From NCBI GenBank assembly GCA_025506515.1, contig CM046453.1, positions 30,427,791-30,491,790 of the forward strand: 64,000 bases of DNA, in the 5' to 3' direction. This document shows, piece by piece, positions 33,601-46,344 of this stretch (the stretch's first letter is position 1; every line of letters begins with the position of its first letter). A model generated the notes under the pieces. That model had not been told where the DNA came from. It searched no databases and saw nothing but the letters and a program-made list of their open reading frames with translations. The position numbers and the translations under genes are program-made. The stretch comes from Flaveria trinervia. Its lineage: Eukaryota > Streptophyta > Magnoliopsida > Asterales > Asteraceae.

Positions 33601-34008
33601 AAAGAAAGCATGATACTTCAACCATTGGGAAGCATTGTTCATATCAAGCTTGTACATATCCCCTTTCCTAGGAGATCTAAGAAGCACCAATTCTGGAGGA
33701 ATTTGTCATCCCTGGTTTGAGGATAATACTCATGTTCTGTGAAAAGCATTTGGTGCTTTTGATAATAGAATTGAGAAACACTTAACAGATTGTGTTCAAG
33801 CTGTTTGACAAAGTTAACTTTGTCATTGTTAACATACCATTGGATATACTCCCTCTGCCAGAAATATATCCTCCGGTCTCACCTCCAAATGGACAGGACC
33901 TCCATCATAATGTTGAAATTGTTAAAGGAGATGTCTTTTCCCTGTCATGTGCCTGGAGCATCCACTATCTACAATCCAAATGTTGTCATTTTTGTCATAT
34001 GGATATCC
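30655..34008 (-). pseudogene. Element C pol: protease, integrase, reverse transcriptase, RNase H
   Basis: Least damaged pol in the window. Protease: IWIVDSGCSRHMTG near 33980. Pre-integrase Cys pair CVACLKGK near 33460. Integrase: HMDLF near 33380 (FGP altered to FVL), second Asp in RSDQGTE near 33185; the Glu block is hit by a frameshift near 33080. A 484-codon frame (33043-31589) covers the integrase C-terminus, a long polar linker and RT up to LYGLHQAPRLWYETL, with the first RT Asp intact (QLDVKCAFLYG). VYVDDIIFGS near 31510 is intact in the next frame. About 100 bases are missing near 31370 (after NQLKEG). RNase H keeps SDSDCGG, AEAEYIAA and HIDNNS, with a frameshift near 30910. Confidence 0.92.
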
Positions 34009-36632
34009 CTGCACATAAGATAAGATTTGGTTTTGATTGGAAACCCAAGCTTTATTGGTCTTGGATTCTTCCAAAGATAATGACATAATTGAACCAAAAT
34101 TATGCATGGGGTTCGTTGGATGTCTTCGACAAAGAGGTTTGGGCTACAACATCTTCCTTGATCTTCCATTCCATCCCTTGGTCGATCATGGAGGATAAGC
34201 TTGTTGAAGCTTTTGTAACTTGGCATTCTTCCAAAGCTTCTTTCTTTTCAAAAGAAGCCTTCACCACCTTTTCTTTTGAAGCAGTCTTCTTCTGGGATGG
34301 TTTGAACGGACTCTTTTGTTCTTCTGAGTCTTGACAGCTTTAGCTTCCAAGCCTTTTTCCTTTCGGAAGAAGAATCTTCTTTCGAAAGCAGCCTTGCTTC
34401 GGAAACAAGCTTTCCCTTTTTCATCACTTGAACCATTTGATATGGTCCAAATGAGAAACCTTCCCTGACTCCTTCCTTTTTAACATTATTTGCATAATGT
34501 GTGCTAGTAGGATTGCAGTAACAATCTTTGGCCATGTGGTTTTGCAGACCACATTATGCATGCAATGTTAGTCTTTTGGGAATTTGAGGATTGCTGTTTC
34601 TTGTTCTTTTTATCTTCATTAGCAACTTTTCCCTTTAACTTCTGATCCTTTGGTAGGACAGGAGTGCTGGTATTACACCGCTTTCCTGAATCAGAGTTTC
34701 CAACCACCTGGAATCCAGCTAAGATGAATATACCCTTTTGCTTTGGGTCTATCTTAAGCTTGGACTCAGCCACTTTCTTGGAGTTTTTCTGGCTGCCTTA
34801 GCTCTACTTTTTCTAGCTTTGGTGGTCAGGGTTTGATCATCATTGGTAGGGGAGGGAACAGTTACCTGGTTCTTCCATGTGATGGTCTCCATAGATGCAT
34901 CATTCTTTGACTCATGAGAAGCTGGGTCAGCAGATGGAAGCTCTTGCTATTCAGTACCACACCTTGCTTGTCTTATAGACTCATAACAGTGTGGTGGAGC
35001 AATTTCATTGGTTCCCAACCCTTCTTTGTTTGGTAGCAAAGTTTTGAGTGAGAGGATGATGCAAGGATGGCTTGGAAGTTTTCCTCGGAAATAGCATACT
35101 TCCTGGCTTGAGCCTCAGCTGTGACAAGCTGGGCTTGAGCCTTAATCAATTTGGATATTAAATCCTTTATCTTAGTCTTATAGTTTGTGTGTTCATGTTT
35201 TAATAGGACACAGTTTTCTCTAATTCTTCAATTTTTCTTTGGTAGTCAGATTCAGCCCTTTTAAAGTTAGATTTCAAAACATTTAAAGACTCAATATCAG
35301 ATTTAATCTCCATATTGTAGTCCTGATACAATTTAACCTTAGCAATACAGGCAGGAGTACAGAGATGTTCATATACCTTATTTTCATTTGTTCCGGCCAT
35401 GAGTGCTTGAGCAGGAGTCACATCCTATACCATGAAGCTCCAGTCAACTACTTGAGCCATTACAGCTGTTTCAGTTGACTTTCCGGTGGGCTTTGGTGTA
35501 GAGGGATGTGTGGAGACCTGTGGGGTCCCGGGTTGGACTTGGGAGCCTTGCATTCCCTTGCAAAATGACCAAGTTGGTTACAGTTGTAACATTTGGCCTT
35601 GGTTTTGTCAAACCGAAATTTTCTATTGACTGGATTCTGTGGAAATTGCCTTTTAGTTCTCTTAAAGAACTTCTTTGCTCTGTAGGTTAGAAGAGCCATT
35701 TGTTGGACTATGTCCACATATTCCACATCATCCTGGCTGAAACACTCTAGATGATCAAAGCAGTATTGATAATCACTTGAGTGTCCACTTCATGAGACAA
35801 AGGCACAGTTGTCCTGAAAGGAGGTTTGTTGAGCTTGTTGAGACCTTGGAGTCTCAGGAAATATGATGTATGGCCGAAGAACAAGATGGCTGTTGGGTGT
35901 AAGTCAGTATTGTTGAGGCTGGGAGATTCCTGAGCCTTCAGCATATTAAGGCGTTGCTAGCAGAAAGGCTCAAGGGTCTGCTTGTCTGATGACCTCTCTT
36001 ACTTTCCATTTCCAAACGGTAACCATCAAGGATCCCATAGAGTTCGGTCATGGTGAGTGTATTCAGATTTTCTGTTCTCTTGATAGAGACACATCATTGG
36101 GTAATGCACTCATGAACTTTCTTGTAAGGTCTCTAAGTTCATGAGCAATTCCCACAGATTGAAGGGAAGAAATGAGATCCATGTACCTAAAATATTGCTG
36201 GCTAAGAGTCTCTCCAGCAACATGGGTGAAGTTTTCGAAATGTTGCTTCAGTGAGTCCTTCTTGGAGTCATTTGAGCTTGAGTACATTTGAGCAAGCGCA
36301 TCAAACAGTTCCTTTGCAGACATGCAGTGCTCAAACCCCACCATGATAGAGTTTGGAATTGCAGTCATGAGAACAGTCATGGCGTTGTTGTCAATGTCAA
36401 GCTTCTTCCTGTCTTCATCAGAATAATCTTCAACAGCTTTCTCGATCATGGCACCGTTTCCACCTGCTACTTTTGGCTTATACGGGCCATTGACAATGGA
36501 TTGCCACATTTTGCTGTCTTGATATTTGATGAATCCCTCCATTCTTCTGCTCCAGGATCTGAAGTTTTCAGGGGTGATGATGGGTGCTTTGGTCATCGTC
36601 CCCATCTCTAATTTAGATTTTTTAAGGGCCAT
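34009..36632 (-). pseudogene. Element C gag (broken)
   Basis: Start chosen at MALKKSKLEMG (36632), aligned with MAAISKTDMETG of A, although the frame is open further upstream. The capsid region (ENFRSWSRRMEGFIKYQD, then LSQQYFRYMDL) is open to 36063. The first CCHC knuckle (CYNCNQLGHFAREC, near 35550-35590) is perfect. A coiled-coil segment follows (35200-35421). The second knuckle near 34530-34570 is damaged: its second Cys is Trp and a frameshift splits it. A Ser/Lys-rich tail with CTTTCGGAAG sites (34350-34400) ends in NKAWVSNQNQ. Here gag and protease share one frame across the acceptor-like site (minus strand TTATCTTATGTGCAG, AG at 34009-34010). Confidence 0.87.
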
Positions 36633-36707
36633 TTTGAGTGAGGTATAAGGAGGAGTGAAAAACAGGTTCATTATGATGGTAAGATCTTACAATCAAGAGC
36701 CTAAAAA

Positions 36708-36719
36708 GCTCTGATACCA
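36708..36719 (-). other. Element C primer-binding site (initiator tRNA-Met)
   Basis: Minus strand TGGTATCAGAGC two bases after the 5' LTR end (CCTGCA-AT). Confidence 0.93.
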
Positions 36720-36721
36720 AT

Positions 36722-37585
36722 TGCAGGATCGGGTTTGTCACTTAAACACTTGGATTTCTCTCAAACTCACTTATAGAAACACTTAATTCAGATGAAGTAA
36801 AGTCTTTTACAAGAGTTGATAATAATATAATAAGTAGTAAAGGAGCACACAGAAATAAATTTTCAAGGCACTTGTATATATTACTTCTCAACTCAAGATA
36901 TTACAAGACTCTTACAAGCATGATATATGAGTTACAATGAGAGACTATATATACTAGATCCTACAGCCGGATATACTTTGATACCGGCTGGAAACCTAAG
37001 ACTATAGCATATACTACAATCCTAAAGTTAAGGTATCTTAGATAAAGTATTATCTAAGATATGGTAGTCATGACATGTCTATGACTTACCTTTTGTCACC
37101 AACTAAAGATGGCAACTGTACTAACATAAAAGGTAAACAGTGGATTAAAGTATGGTCAACTGCATGGCTTTTGAGAAAACGCCATGCAGTATCTCAGAGA
37201 TTTGCAGCGGAGTGTCAGGCAGGCCATACTTATGTCCACTGGATAATAGCAGTGATTTTTCTGAAGGTAAGTTGGCTTGGAAGAACAAGTTCTTCCGAAC
37301 CCACTTATACTTCGGAAGTGGCTTCTATACTTCCGAGGCTTGAGGAATTCTGTGCTTTGGAAGTTGACTTCAGATCTTTCTTTCTAAGTCTTGAACTTTG
37401 GAAGTAGGTTCTTTGTCTTTGGAAGTTGGAACTTTTCCTTCGGAAGTAAGCTTTACACTTTGTCTTTGGAAGAGCTCCTTTGTCCTTCGGAAGTTCCACA
37501 ATTAGCTTTGGAAGTCCTTTATTTGTTGTACCAAAATCTTATAAGTGACTTGGTTTTAGTTGCACCAGCCTTTCTAGATCCAACA
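36722..37585 (-). repeat. Element C 5' LTR
   Basis: 864 bp, minus strand TGTTGGATCT to GATCCTGCA. Order in its own direction: CTTCGGAAG-type array (37505 down to 37280, some copies decayed to CTTTGGAAG), hairpin at 36964-36990, TATA box CTATATATA at 36945-36953. Confidence 0.93.
36964..36990. promoter_or_regulatory. LTR promoter hairpin of element C
   Basis: Seven-base arms CAGCCGG/CCGGCTG around a 13-base loop with TACTTTGATA (minus strand TATCAAAGTA). Counterpart of the A hairpin; the two differ by a paired substitution that keeps the stem. Confidence 0.75.
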
Positions 37586-37644
37586 AAGGCCCTTAAGAAT
37601 TACCAAGATAACTTTAAATTAACCCAAAATTACAAGATGTTACA
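37586..37644 (-). mobile_element. Ty3/gypsy-type solo LTR, part 2
   Basis: Completes the LTR that begins at 22611. It opens with the AAGGC duplication of element C and ends GATGTTACA, like AAGGTTACA at the end of the other gypsy LTR (46344). ATCTA follows. Confidence 0.82.
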
Positions 37645-39818
37645 ATCTACGGACAAGATTTGGTCATTAGTGAACAAACCGTCAGGGAGCACATGGAGAT
37701 CATAATGAAGGCTCTCCCACTGAATTTCCAAAGTCTGATTTGGAGGACACGTACACCCAAATGGGATATGGTGGTGATCTAAGCCGGTCAATGATATACA
37801 AATTCAACTTCTATATTGGAAGATCCAGCTGCACATCGTTCTCCATTGTCTGTCAAACAAATCAGGAGGGTTGGATCAAATCACTTATGATGTGGGATGC
37901 TTTGTTCATGGGTTAGTTAGAGGTCTCAAATTTAACTACTCCAGTTTATGCTGAACAACCTCCAAGGAAATCTCCACAGGGAACCATTCTACATGTATCC
38001 CATATTCATTCAACACATCATCAACTATGAGCGAGACCAAGACAAACTTCAATGTGAAGCTACTATTCTTGTCCCTCACATAAGTTAGGCATCTTCAAAG
38101 TTCTGAAGAGGGTGTCTACCAACTTCACTAGATGATTCATTGATCTTCTTCCGGGCATGATTAAGCCAATGGTTCCTAGTGACATACCTTTAAGCCCAGC
38201 ATTTGATGAACCCTAACAAGACACCACCACCTCAATGCCAACTGTCACTTCCTACCCAATTAAACTCACAAACTAGAGACGCCCTAAACAAACCCTTGTT
38301 CAATCTACTCTGATTGAGCAAGCCCCCTCTATTCAAGCTAAAAGGCTAGAGTGAAACAATAGGCTCCCACTTAACCTAAGGTCCATCCTTCCTCCACCAT
38401 TGACCTCAATATCAGTATTGAGTCTTCTTAGTCTCAACTTGATGTGCCTGAAACCCAAACCATTAGCTCTCAGGGCGTGTCCCAGTACTCCCCTTAGCAA
38501 CCAAACATGGATAGCCGAATCACTGGATCAATGCCATTAGATATTGATCAAGGTCTCGGGTCATTAGGTATAACCTTTATATCCTTCACTTACCTATTAA
38601 CCTGATCTGATGAAGATATATTGTTCTATCAGGGCCATGATATCGATCTACCACACCAATATTGAGATCAACTGAGTCCTAGGGAACCTCTGATTTCTAG
38701 CCCATATTAGAGAAACTAAACTGAGGTGAGTCCCATAAGTGTGGAGGGAACTCATGTAGACTCAGCTGTCACTACTGAGAGTGTCTGATTGGGCTCTTAG
38801 GATAGTGGTAACATATCTAAGATTGAGTCTACAACAACTTTTCCCATTGATGCCTCTAAAAGAGACATCAGTTTGTCAGGGAAAATAGGGTGCCTAGAAA
38901 CCCATATCTGGTGATGATGATGAACATACTAGGTATGTTATCTCATCTCCCTGTGGTTCTTAAAAAGAAGATGAGGAAAGTCTGCAACTCATAATTAGAG
39001 ACCTACTTTCTAAAGTATTAAACCTTGAATCAAAGGTTAAGACTTTAGAGGATAGGTTTGTAACTCAGCAAGTCGAGATTGAAAATCTCAAGACCAAACT
39101 AGCTGAAAAATAATTAAGAAGTCTATTAGGCATGTACCTATTAAAGGGGAGAATGTACAAAGTCAATCACATGTGGAACCAAACTTGGCCATCTCAACAT
39201 TATCTTCACTTTAGCCTACAAAACAACAACAACCTGTAACTATCTTCCCTCAGCCACCTCCTATTACATTTCAAGTGGACCCAAGGATGCTCATTGATCT
39301 CAACAGGTTCTTGACCAAGTTCTAATGTTGCTATAGCCTACTTTGGAGCTAAAAAGTTTGAAAGGTTAAGTGTACCACCTATCACTAAGAAGGAAGTTGG
39401 TCAACCTAAGGACCATATTGAACCTAAGATTGACTTCGAAGGGGAATAAGGACTGATGGCCCAACAACTGACTTTATAAGTAGTGCAATTCCATTCTCTT
39501 TCGTATCAGAAATCCAAGCTGTAGAAGGCATTATTGAACTATCATCCTTGTCTGATGATTTGATTATCACAGAGGCCATACTTGATCTAGACTCTGAGAT
39601 AAATATCAAGGACTTAAAACCTTCTATCTCCAACACCATAAGGACCACAAGATTAATCCCTCTCTCTACAACTTGAGCCCTCCAAGCCAAAATCTCCAAA
39701 AGGTGAGTCTTTCGAATATCCTAAGGGAAAGAAGAAGTTCACAACTTAGGAGCTTCTAGAGGAAGAAAGGTTGGAGAAACTTAAGAATAAAGGTAGACTC
39801 AATATTGTGAAGTTGCTA
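37645..39818 (+). pseudogene. Element D ORF2, fragment 2
   Basis: Continues fragment 1 in frame (DLVISEQTVREHMEII), then frameshifts. Recognisable blocks match C ORF2: HIVLHCLSNKSGGLDQITYD (37835-37900), a TCIPYSFNTSS counterpart of the MYPRFLQ block, a KQTLVQSTLIEQAPSIQAKR stretch (about 38290), VDPRMLIDLNRFLTKF (39280-39325), and the RLEKLKNKG..KLL block that stops at the E insertion. No palindromes or TATA here, as expected inside the gene. Many stops; an old copy. Confidence 0.78.
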
Positions 39819-40639
39819 TCCAGGACCATTTAAGGGAGTTACAACACAACACACAATGAGGAGAGTTTGTTTAGAACACTAACAGATCAAATAGGGAACT
39901 AGTAACACAAGATTGACACTTAGAACACTAGCAAATTTAGGATAGAACAAGAAAAGAAACAACACAAGTAATTTGGTTTTCAAGGATTTTTTATATTTCT
40001 CTCAAGTTCTTTTACAAGTGCATAAGTATAAGTATTCAATCAATAAGTTACAAAGACCTAAGATACTTATACTACAACCTGTAGCCAACCATACTTTGAA
40101 AGCTAGCTGGATACATGATCTAGACAACAACAAAATCAATGTAGAGTCAAAAGGCAAATTGCCTTTTTACTAGTGACTTTGACATGCCATAGCTCACATC
40201 CTAATATATTACAAAAAGGATAAAAATACATAAAGTAGAAAGTAAAAGACTCAAGACCTTATTGTACAGTTACCAAAAGCATGGACATTTTCACGAATTT
40301 GTGAAAGTTGACGAGTCAACAAAGTTGTAGCAAAAAGGTGGTCCAACTTTATGGTAAAATACATCATATAAAAGTATGTCTTCAAAAGTCTTTGGAAGAT
40401 AATTTGTCTTCACTTCTTGGCTTTAGAAGATTTTTTATTTGAAGCTTTGGAAGACTTCACTTTAAGCTTCAAAAGATGTTGGTCTTGGCTTCGGAAGATT
40501 TCATACTTATGAATATTTTTCTAAGGCAGAGTGTGAAACTTCCAAAGCATTCTACTTCAGCACTTAGTGCATGCTTGCAGGATAGAATTCGTGATGTTAT
40601 TGGATGTTTTAGATGCATCAGCCTTATACAGACACTTCA
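39819..40639 (-). repeat. Element E 3' LTR
   Basis: Aligned with the copy at 46465-47285. The terminal CA (minus strand) is decayed. The CTTCGGAAG motif survives near 40491, with several CTTTGGAAG-like forms. Shares the loop core (AC)TACTTTGAAAG of the A-type hairpin near 40090. Confidence 0.88.
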
Positions 40640-41000
40640 AACTCTCCCTAGGCTGATGCTACCAAAACATTTGAAGACTTCAGATATTAACAGTCTTTAT
40701 GATGATGATGACCAATGCTTTCTTCATTAGATGGTCAGGATCACTCAGACTCTCATAGTGTCTTCTCATCTCAAAGAGATCATGTAGAGGTAGATTGAAC
40801 ATGTCTTACCATGTGTGGACATCTTTAATACCTTTATCTCTGATAACATGCCATCTTTCTGGATTAGTAGTGTAAGTCCAGGATAGGGAAGGTCTTCTTA
40901 ATGCTAGAAGAATTACTTGAATAGGAGTTGTTGGAGTTTCCTCTTATAGCATATCCTCATGATGTTCTAACTCATCCTGAGGTTTGGAGATGGATTACTC
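40640..41000 (-). pseudogene. Element E polypurine tract and ORF2 3' end
   Basis: Minus strand GCCTAGGGAGAGTT (40640-40653) is the polypurine tract. The rest aligns with the last roughly 330 bases of A ORF2 (counterparts of the WTYTTNP and DMFQLPLHDLFDM blocks), with stops. It ends at an (AAG)n tract shared with the gypsy sequence. Confidence 0.78.
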
Positions 41001-41783
41001 TTTCTTCTTCTTCTTCACAAACAAAACAGGTGCGTCCCATGGCGAAGAGCTAGGACAGATAAAGCCCTTGTCGGACAGTTCTTGAGGTTGACAAGCTAGC
41101 TCTTGTATTTCCGATGGTACTAGTCGATATGGTGACTTAGGCATCGGATTCACTCCTGGAATCAAATCTATCTTAAACTCAACTTCATGCATGGGAGGTA
41201 AACCACTAAGGTCATCAGGAAACACTTCAGGAATTTCTCGTGCAATCAAAACATCCTTAAGGTCTTTCCTTTTGACTTTTGTGTTGACCACGTAGGCCAA
41301 GAAAGCCATGTAATTCTTGCTTAGACAATTTCGGGCTTGAGTACATGACATAAGTTTGAGTCCTTTGGAGTATTCTTCATCGAACACTTTCAATGTATCC
41401 GCCAAAGGTAAAGGAATTCAAATGCACTTCTTGAAACAAATAATTTCCGCATGATGTTTGGCTGGCCAATCAACGCCAATGATAACGTCAAAGCTTCCAA
41501 GTTTCATAGGAATAAGATCAATATGGAAATCATGTTCGTTTAGGCTCAAAATACAATCACGAATAACGACATCAACAGTGATCGGTTCTCCATCGGCGAC
41601 TTCGACAGTAAGAGGTATTTCTAATTTGTATGCGTCTTAGCAAGTATAGGCTCGAATTCTAACAAGACAAAACTCTTATCGGCTCCTGAATCAAATAGAA
41701 TGTAGGCATATAGATTATTAATAAGAAACATACCTATTCAGTTTTAAAGACATTTAACGATACAAGTAAAGCAACAAAAGCAC
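40995..41783 (-). pseudogene. Gypsy (Tekay-like) protease and start of reverse transcriptase, truncated
   Basis: Minus strand. Protease active site YILFDSGADKSFV near 41690, then a DVIIGVDWPAKHHA block near 41475. RT begins IPEVFPDDLSGLPPMHEVEF, PYRLVPSEIQEL and FICPSSSPWDAPVLFVKKK, then stops at the (AAG)n junction with E ORF2; the catalytic YVDD region and integrase are gone. The blocks resemble plant chromoviruses of the Tekay/Del type, by recall and not by a search. Confidence 0.87.
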
Positions 41784-42880
41784 TTAGATCATAAAGGTTG
41801 AGGTTGGATTCAACATACTATTCACCATATCGTTATTTGCTTGTGCTTGGTTTGCATTGATGTTGAAAGCACGTCCTTGAGCTTGTGGAACATCACCCAT
41901 AAATGAGGGCATTGTGGGCAAAAATGACCAAGTTCCCCACAGTTTTAGCAAGCATGATTGGCAACTAACGCGACATTGTTTGGTGCACGGTGACAAGTAA
42001 CCACCAAGTGTCCATATTTACCACACATTTTATAGATGCGACACGGGTTACTACTCATATGGTGATACCTACAGACATTGCACAATGGTAAAGGAACAGC
42101 ATAAGCCCTAGCAGCAAGTGCTTGTGCAACCGGAACGGGCTGCCTTTGAGGTACCTTGGGTGTAGCCACAACAATGTTTCGGGCCAGTGTGAACTTGCGC
42201 TTCTTGTTTTTGTAAAACAGTTCATTCTTATCCTCCTTAGTTGCTCCAGGAACCACATTTTCAGTCTTTTTAGGACGTTTGACAAAAAAAGTGCCCACTC
42301 AAATGTGGTTTTCAATGAGTTGAACGGTGATAGTAATGGCATCCTCCAAAGTTGTGGGTCTACTTCCCACCACAATATCTTGGACTTAGGGTGGCACCCC
42401 CTTAATGAACTTTTCAATGATAGAAGGAACAATGTCGACCATATGGGGCAATAGAATGATCAACTCATGATGCCTAGTTGAGTAGGCCAAATGGTCTCCA
42501 CCATCTTGCTTGAGATTCAAGAACTCTTCCTCCAGCTTTTGTAGTTCACTTCTTGGGCAGAACTTTTGAATGACGATGTTCTTGAATTCGTCCAAGTCAG
42601 TGCCAACACAACATCAGCACCACAGTTTCTCTTCTCGCTATTCCACCACGTAAGTGCTCTTTGTTGAACAACACTTGTGGCATAATCGACTTTGAGTGCC
42701 TCGGGACACTCATAACTCATGAAGGTGTTCTCCATCCTTTCGAACCACTCGATAAGTCCAGTGGCTCCTTCCTTTCCACTAAAGCTAGTGGGTTTACACG
42801 AAATGAAGTGCTTAAACATGCAAGTTTGATTGTTTCGTCCTTGTTTCGCACTATTCTCTCCTTGCCCATTTGCCATTGTT
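41784..42880 (-). pseudogene. Gypsy gag (broken)
   Basis: Minus strand, starting near MANGQGENSAKQGRNNQ (42876). Retrotransposon-gag region: GLIEWFERMENTF, YATSVVQQRALTWWNS, then a frameshift near 42590 and YSTRHHELIILLPHMV. Cys/His region: CNVCRYHH and CGKYGHLVVTC near 42030-42090, and a third knuckle near 41935 with an in-frame TAA after its first Cys. Confidence 0.85.
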
Positions 42881-43734
42881 GTTGTTGCTAGAGTTGGTCA
42901 TCATGTTGCTATTTAGTTCGGCAACCATAGTTGGAATGACGACAACCATTTGTTGGGCGATCATGGTGGCCAATTTACGATCAGAGGTACTACGCTTTCT
43001 ATGAAGATGAGACATGCTGGATACAAAGTAAATTAGTCACTAGAATTTTGAGGTAAAATATAGTAAATCAAGCAAAGATTATTCAAGACTTATAAAACAC
43101 ACATGGAATGATTCCATTTGATAACACATTACCATTTGGTAATTTTGACACACGTCAAGGTAAGTTAACTCCAATTACCTTAGAAAATTTGTGTATATTG
43201 ACCATAGTTTATCACTCATCTTAGAAATCCCTAGGTAAGCATAACTAGTCCCATGGTTAATTGGGAATTATGCAAAATGCTAACCTTAGCCCAAGGGCTT
43301 TTTGCCAGGAAATCCAGAATATAGGTGTTTATGAGTCATACAATATTCTTTTACGCTCATGAAGTTAAAACCTTGATGATATTTTCATAGATTAGACATA
43401 AAGCCTAAAGATTCGAACCTTTCATTATAATGAGTACAATCCCACATGTCGTCGAGAATAAGTTTGAGAAAGATCCATCGCGGTGAGGTTAAGGGTTAAG
43501 AATAAGTTTTAGGGGAGACGAAGCAATCAAGTTTCCTAATTACAAGGCAATCCTAACTAAAGGCATCATATTGCACATAAAAAGGCCTTCCTAAACAGGT
43601 AACATTATATAGCATGCAACAAATAGATTTACAAGACCATAAAGATTTTTTTAGGAGGTTCATGCATAAACTATAGTCTAGGTCACCTTTTGTAATAAAC
43701 TAGATCCCTATAGTTATGGGCTCTAATACCAATC
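42881..43734 (-). other. Gypsy leader with primer-binding site
   Basis: Noncoding untranslated leader. The primer site TGGTATTAGAGCCC (minus strand, 43718-43731; one change from the tRNA-Met match) lies three bases from the LTR end. Nothing else recognised. Confidence 0.75.
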
Positions 43735-44054
43735 TGTCACACCCCACCTTAACGATAGAAATGTTGAGATATGAGGGTTAAGATTGTTCATAGTCACATA
43801 ACACTACCACTAAATGTAAGTATGATTAACCATAAGTCTTAAAATGAAAGATTACAACCAATAAGTCTCAACAAAAATGAAACATAACATAAGTTCAAGG
43901 TTTCAAGATTTCAATAACAAGTTATTTATTTCCTAGGTCTAAGTCCTACATGTAAGTATGCTTCAAAAGTTAATCATCAACCTTGTTCATTTCCTGAAAC
44001 ATGTTAAAAATAAGATCAACTTTGAAAGTTCACGAGTTTCCAAGGGTTAAAAAT

Positions 44055-44107
<53 letters not shown>
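44055..44107. repeat. (AC)n(AT)n microsatellite in gypsy LTR
   Basis: About 18 AC units followed by about 7 AT units. Confidence 0.97.
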
Positions 44108-45102
44108 AAATGTTACAAGTAGCAATTTATGTCAATGGTTACAAATAAAGCAAGTTTTTAGATAACATATAGCTACAATCAAGCCTTGAGAAAGATATCC
44201 ATTACAAGTTATAACGATTAGCTAAGTGTACTTGGTTCCCATATGAACAAGCATATGTCAACAGGAGCCAGCAATAACCTCGACTTTAGCATCAAATAGG
44301 CTTGTCAGGCCCATAGATCTATGACGTCGCCAGACTAGCAATAGTTAATGATTGTCAACATATAATGTCTATCATATAAGTCTCACAATATTACAAATAA
44401 CCATGACAAAAGTAAAGGTGAATTACTAATACATTTACAAGTATCAAGTCGTTTACAAGTGTAAGTTTATACGTTAACATGTTTCATCCCAAAAGGTGAG
44501 AAATTAGGTAAAAGAGGGGCATGAAAACTCACTTGATATATATAAGATGACAACAAGAAATTAAACTGTGCTCCAACAATTCCTTTTACAAGATACCTAA
44601 TGTATATATTTCAAGGTTAAGTTTAAATGTAATATTAATAATAAAACATGAACTAGGGTTTCAATAGAGATTTTGGGGTTTTGATATAGATGGAATTTAA
44701 TAATGGAATCAATTATATTTTATTTCAACGCAAAGTATTATACCATTTGGATAATTTAATGAAATTAAAGTATTTATAATAACAAGTAAAATTAAATATA
44801 AAGTGTAAATAATTTCTATAATTATTTAAAATAACACGATTAAACTAAAAGTAACGTTTGAACCAATAATAACTTATTAATTAAACTATTATTTTAAATC
44901 CATTTTTTAAGAACTAACAAAAATAATTTTGTTATATTGTTTTATTAAAAGAATATTAAAGTATTTAAATTAAGGAATTTACAAATTATAATTCGGTGAC
45001 TTTAAAAATTATTTAAGTTTACAAACATGGTTTTTATAATTATTAAAAATTTTCTGAAAGTAAAGTTGTTAAAAAAACTCTTAAAAAAATAGTGAGGGTG
45101 CC

Positions 45103-45165
45103 CGGGTTCGAATCCGGAATCTCAAGGGTGGGGGACATGCTCTTAACTAGTAGGCTGGGGCGCCT
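45103..45165 (-). other. tRNA-like relic in gypsy LTR, second copy
   Basis: Minus strand GGATTCGAACCCGGG (B-box region) with a diverged D-arm-like TAGTTAAGAGCATG upstream. Aligned with the relic at 23878-23948; more decayed. Confidence 0.4.
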
Positions 45166-46344
45166 ATGCCTAGTTAGAGTTCGTTTTAAATTCTTAAAAG
45201 TAACACCCGGTAAAATCCTTCGAATTCAATGAACCCTAGAATCGGATTGCCAACAATTGAACCCCAATTCATTGTTGTTAATGAAATCAATCAAGGGGCT
45301 TTTGTTTTGCGTATGAAATGGAGAATGAAGGTGAGTGTAATTACGAGGTTTCAATGTAAAATCTATGAAGACAAGAAGAAACCAAGTAACGACAGAGGAG
45401 AAATCGATTCAAGCTTATTTGGCCGTCGTTAACCCAATTAGTTATATAATAAGCTTCTTTAGATGATGTGGAACAAAAACCCTGTGTCAATTTGGGATGA
45501 AAACGTATAAAGGATGACGTTCAATTAGGTTGCAACTCGCGGTAAAAGTGATGCTCAATTGTGATGATTTTGTGTGTTTCAGATAGAATTATGTTTGATA
45601 ACAGCTTAGAATTGATTAAACCAACGATTAAGTACCATTTAATTAGATTATTATTGAGTTTTAATGGTTGAAAGGTTCAATGATTAAGGTAACAAGTTAC
45701 TTGAGCTATATGGATTCATAACCATCGTTTAAACGCAATTAAAGTTCATTACCGTGTTCGAATCGTTTCCACGAACTGATTAGGAGCGGTTGGAGTTCAA
45801 TTTGAAGTGATTTACATGTGTTTGGACCTTGCCCGAGTTCGGCTTGAGAGATGACTGGTGGGTAGGCCAAAAAAACGAGGTTGATAAGGGGGGTGGGGTT
45901 ATGTTAAAAAAATTACATTTTTGGTCCCTGTAGTTTTGGTTTTGTTATTTTATGCGATAAATTTCTATTTAAAGTTTCAAATTTGTCACAAAGGCCCCCT
46001 CAACTTAATTAAACTTTAAGTTTTAATTATTTTCTAACTTACTAATTATTTAACTTTTATAAGTTAGTATTTTTTAGTAGTATTGTATATTCAATTTAGT
46101 TTACTATTATTATTTCTATGATTATAACTCAATGTTAAGTTTTATAAATAGCAATAGTTATAATTACTATTACTATTATTATGTTTCTTATAGTAGAACA
46201 AATATTATATCTTAGACTAATTACTTAATGTTCAATAAAAGAAACATTCATAAACAACCTATATAGTTTCTTAAATGACATAAATGGTCCTTACAAGAAC
46301 ATAATAGAGTTGACTATTATTTAACGAAAACATGAAAGGTTACA

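Larger units (their letters stand above)
24988..37585 (-). mobile_element. Element C: complete copia retrotransposon with ORF2 (TSD AAGGC)
   Basis: 12.6 kb, minus strand, with two LTRs, primer site, gag, pol, palindrome spacer, ORF2 and polypurine tract. Perfect five-base duplication AAGGC at 24983-24987 and 37586-37590. It sits inside a gypsy solo LTR. Same motif family as A, E and F, but its ORF2 is closer to that of D. Confidence 0.94.
43735..46344 (-). repeat. Gypsy 5' LTR (about 2.6 kb)
   Basis: Plus-strand ends TGTCACACCC and GGTTACA. Homologous to the solo LTR starting at 22611. AT-rich, with an (AC)n(AT)n microsatellite and a tRNA-like relic. It is inserted 12 codons into the gag of element E. 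The matching 3' LTR was lost in the deletion that removed the rest of the element. Confidence 0.87.

Noticed and set aside
39424..39699. Minus-strand 91-codon frame
   Set aside because: Antisense to D ORF2 fragment 2, with no recognisable motifs.
42122..42454. Plus-strand 110-codon frame in the gypsy region
   Set aside because: Antisense shadow of gypsy gag, which has recognisable domains on the minus strand.
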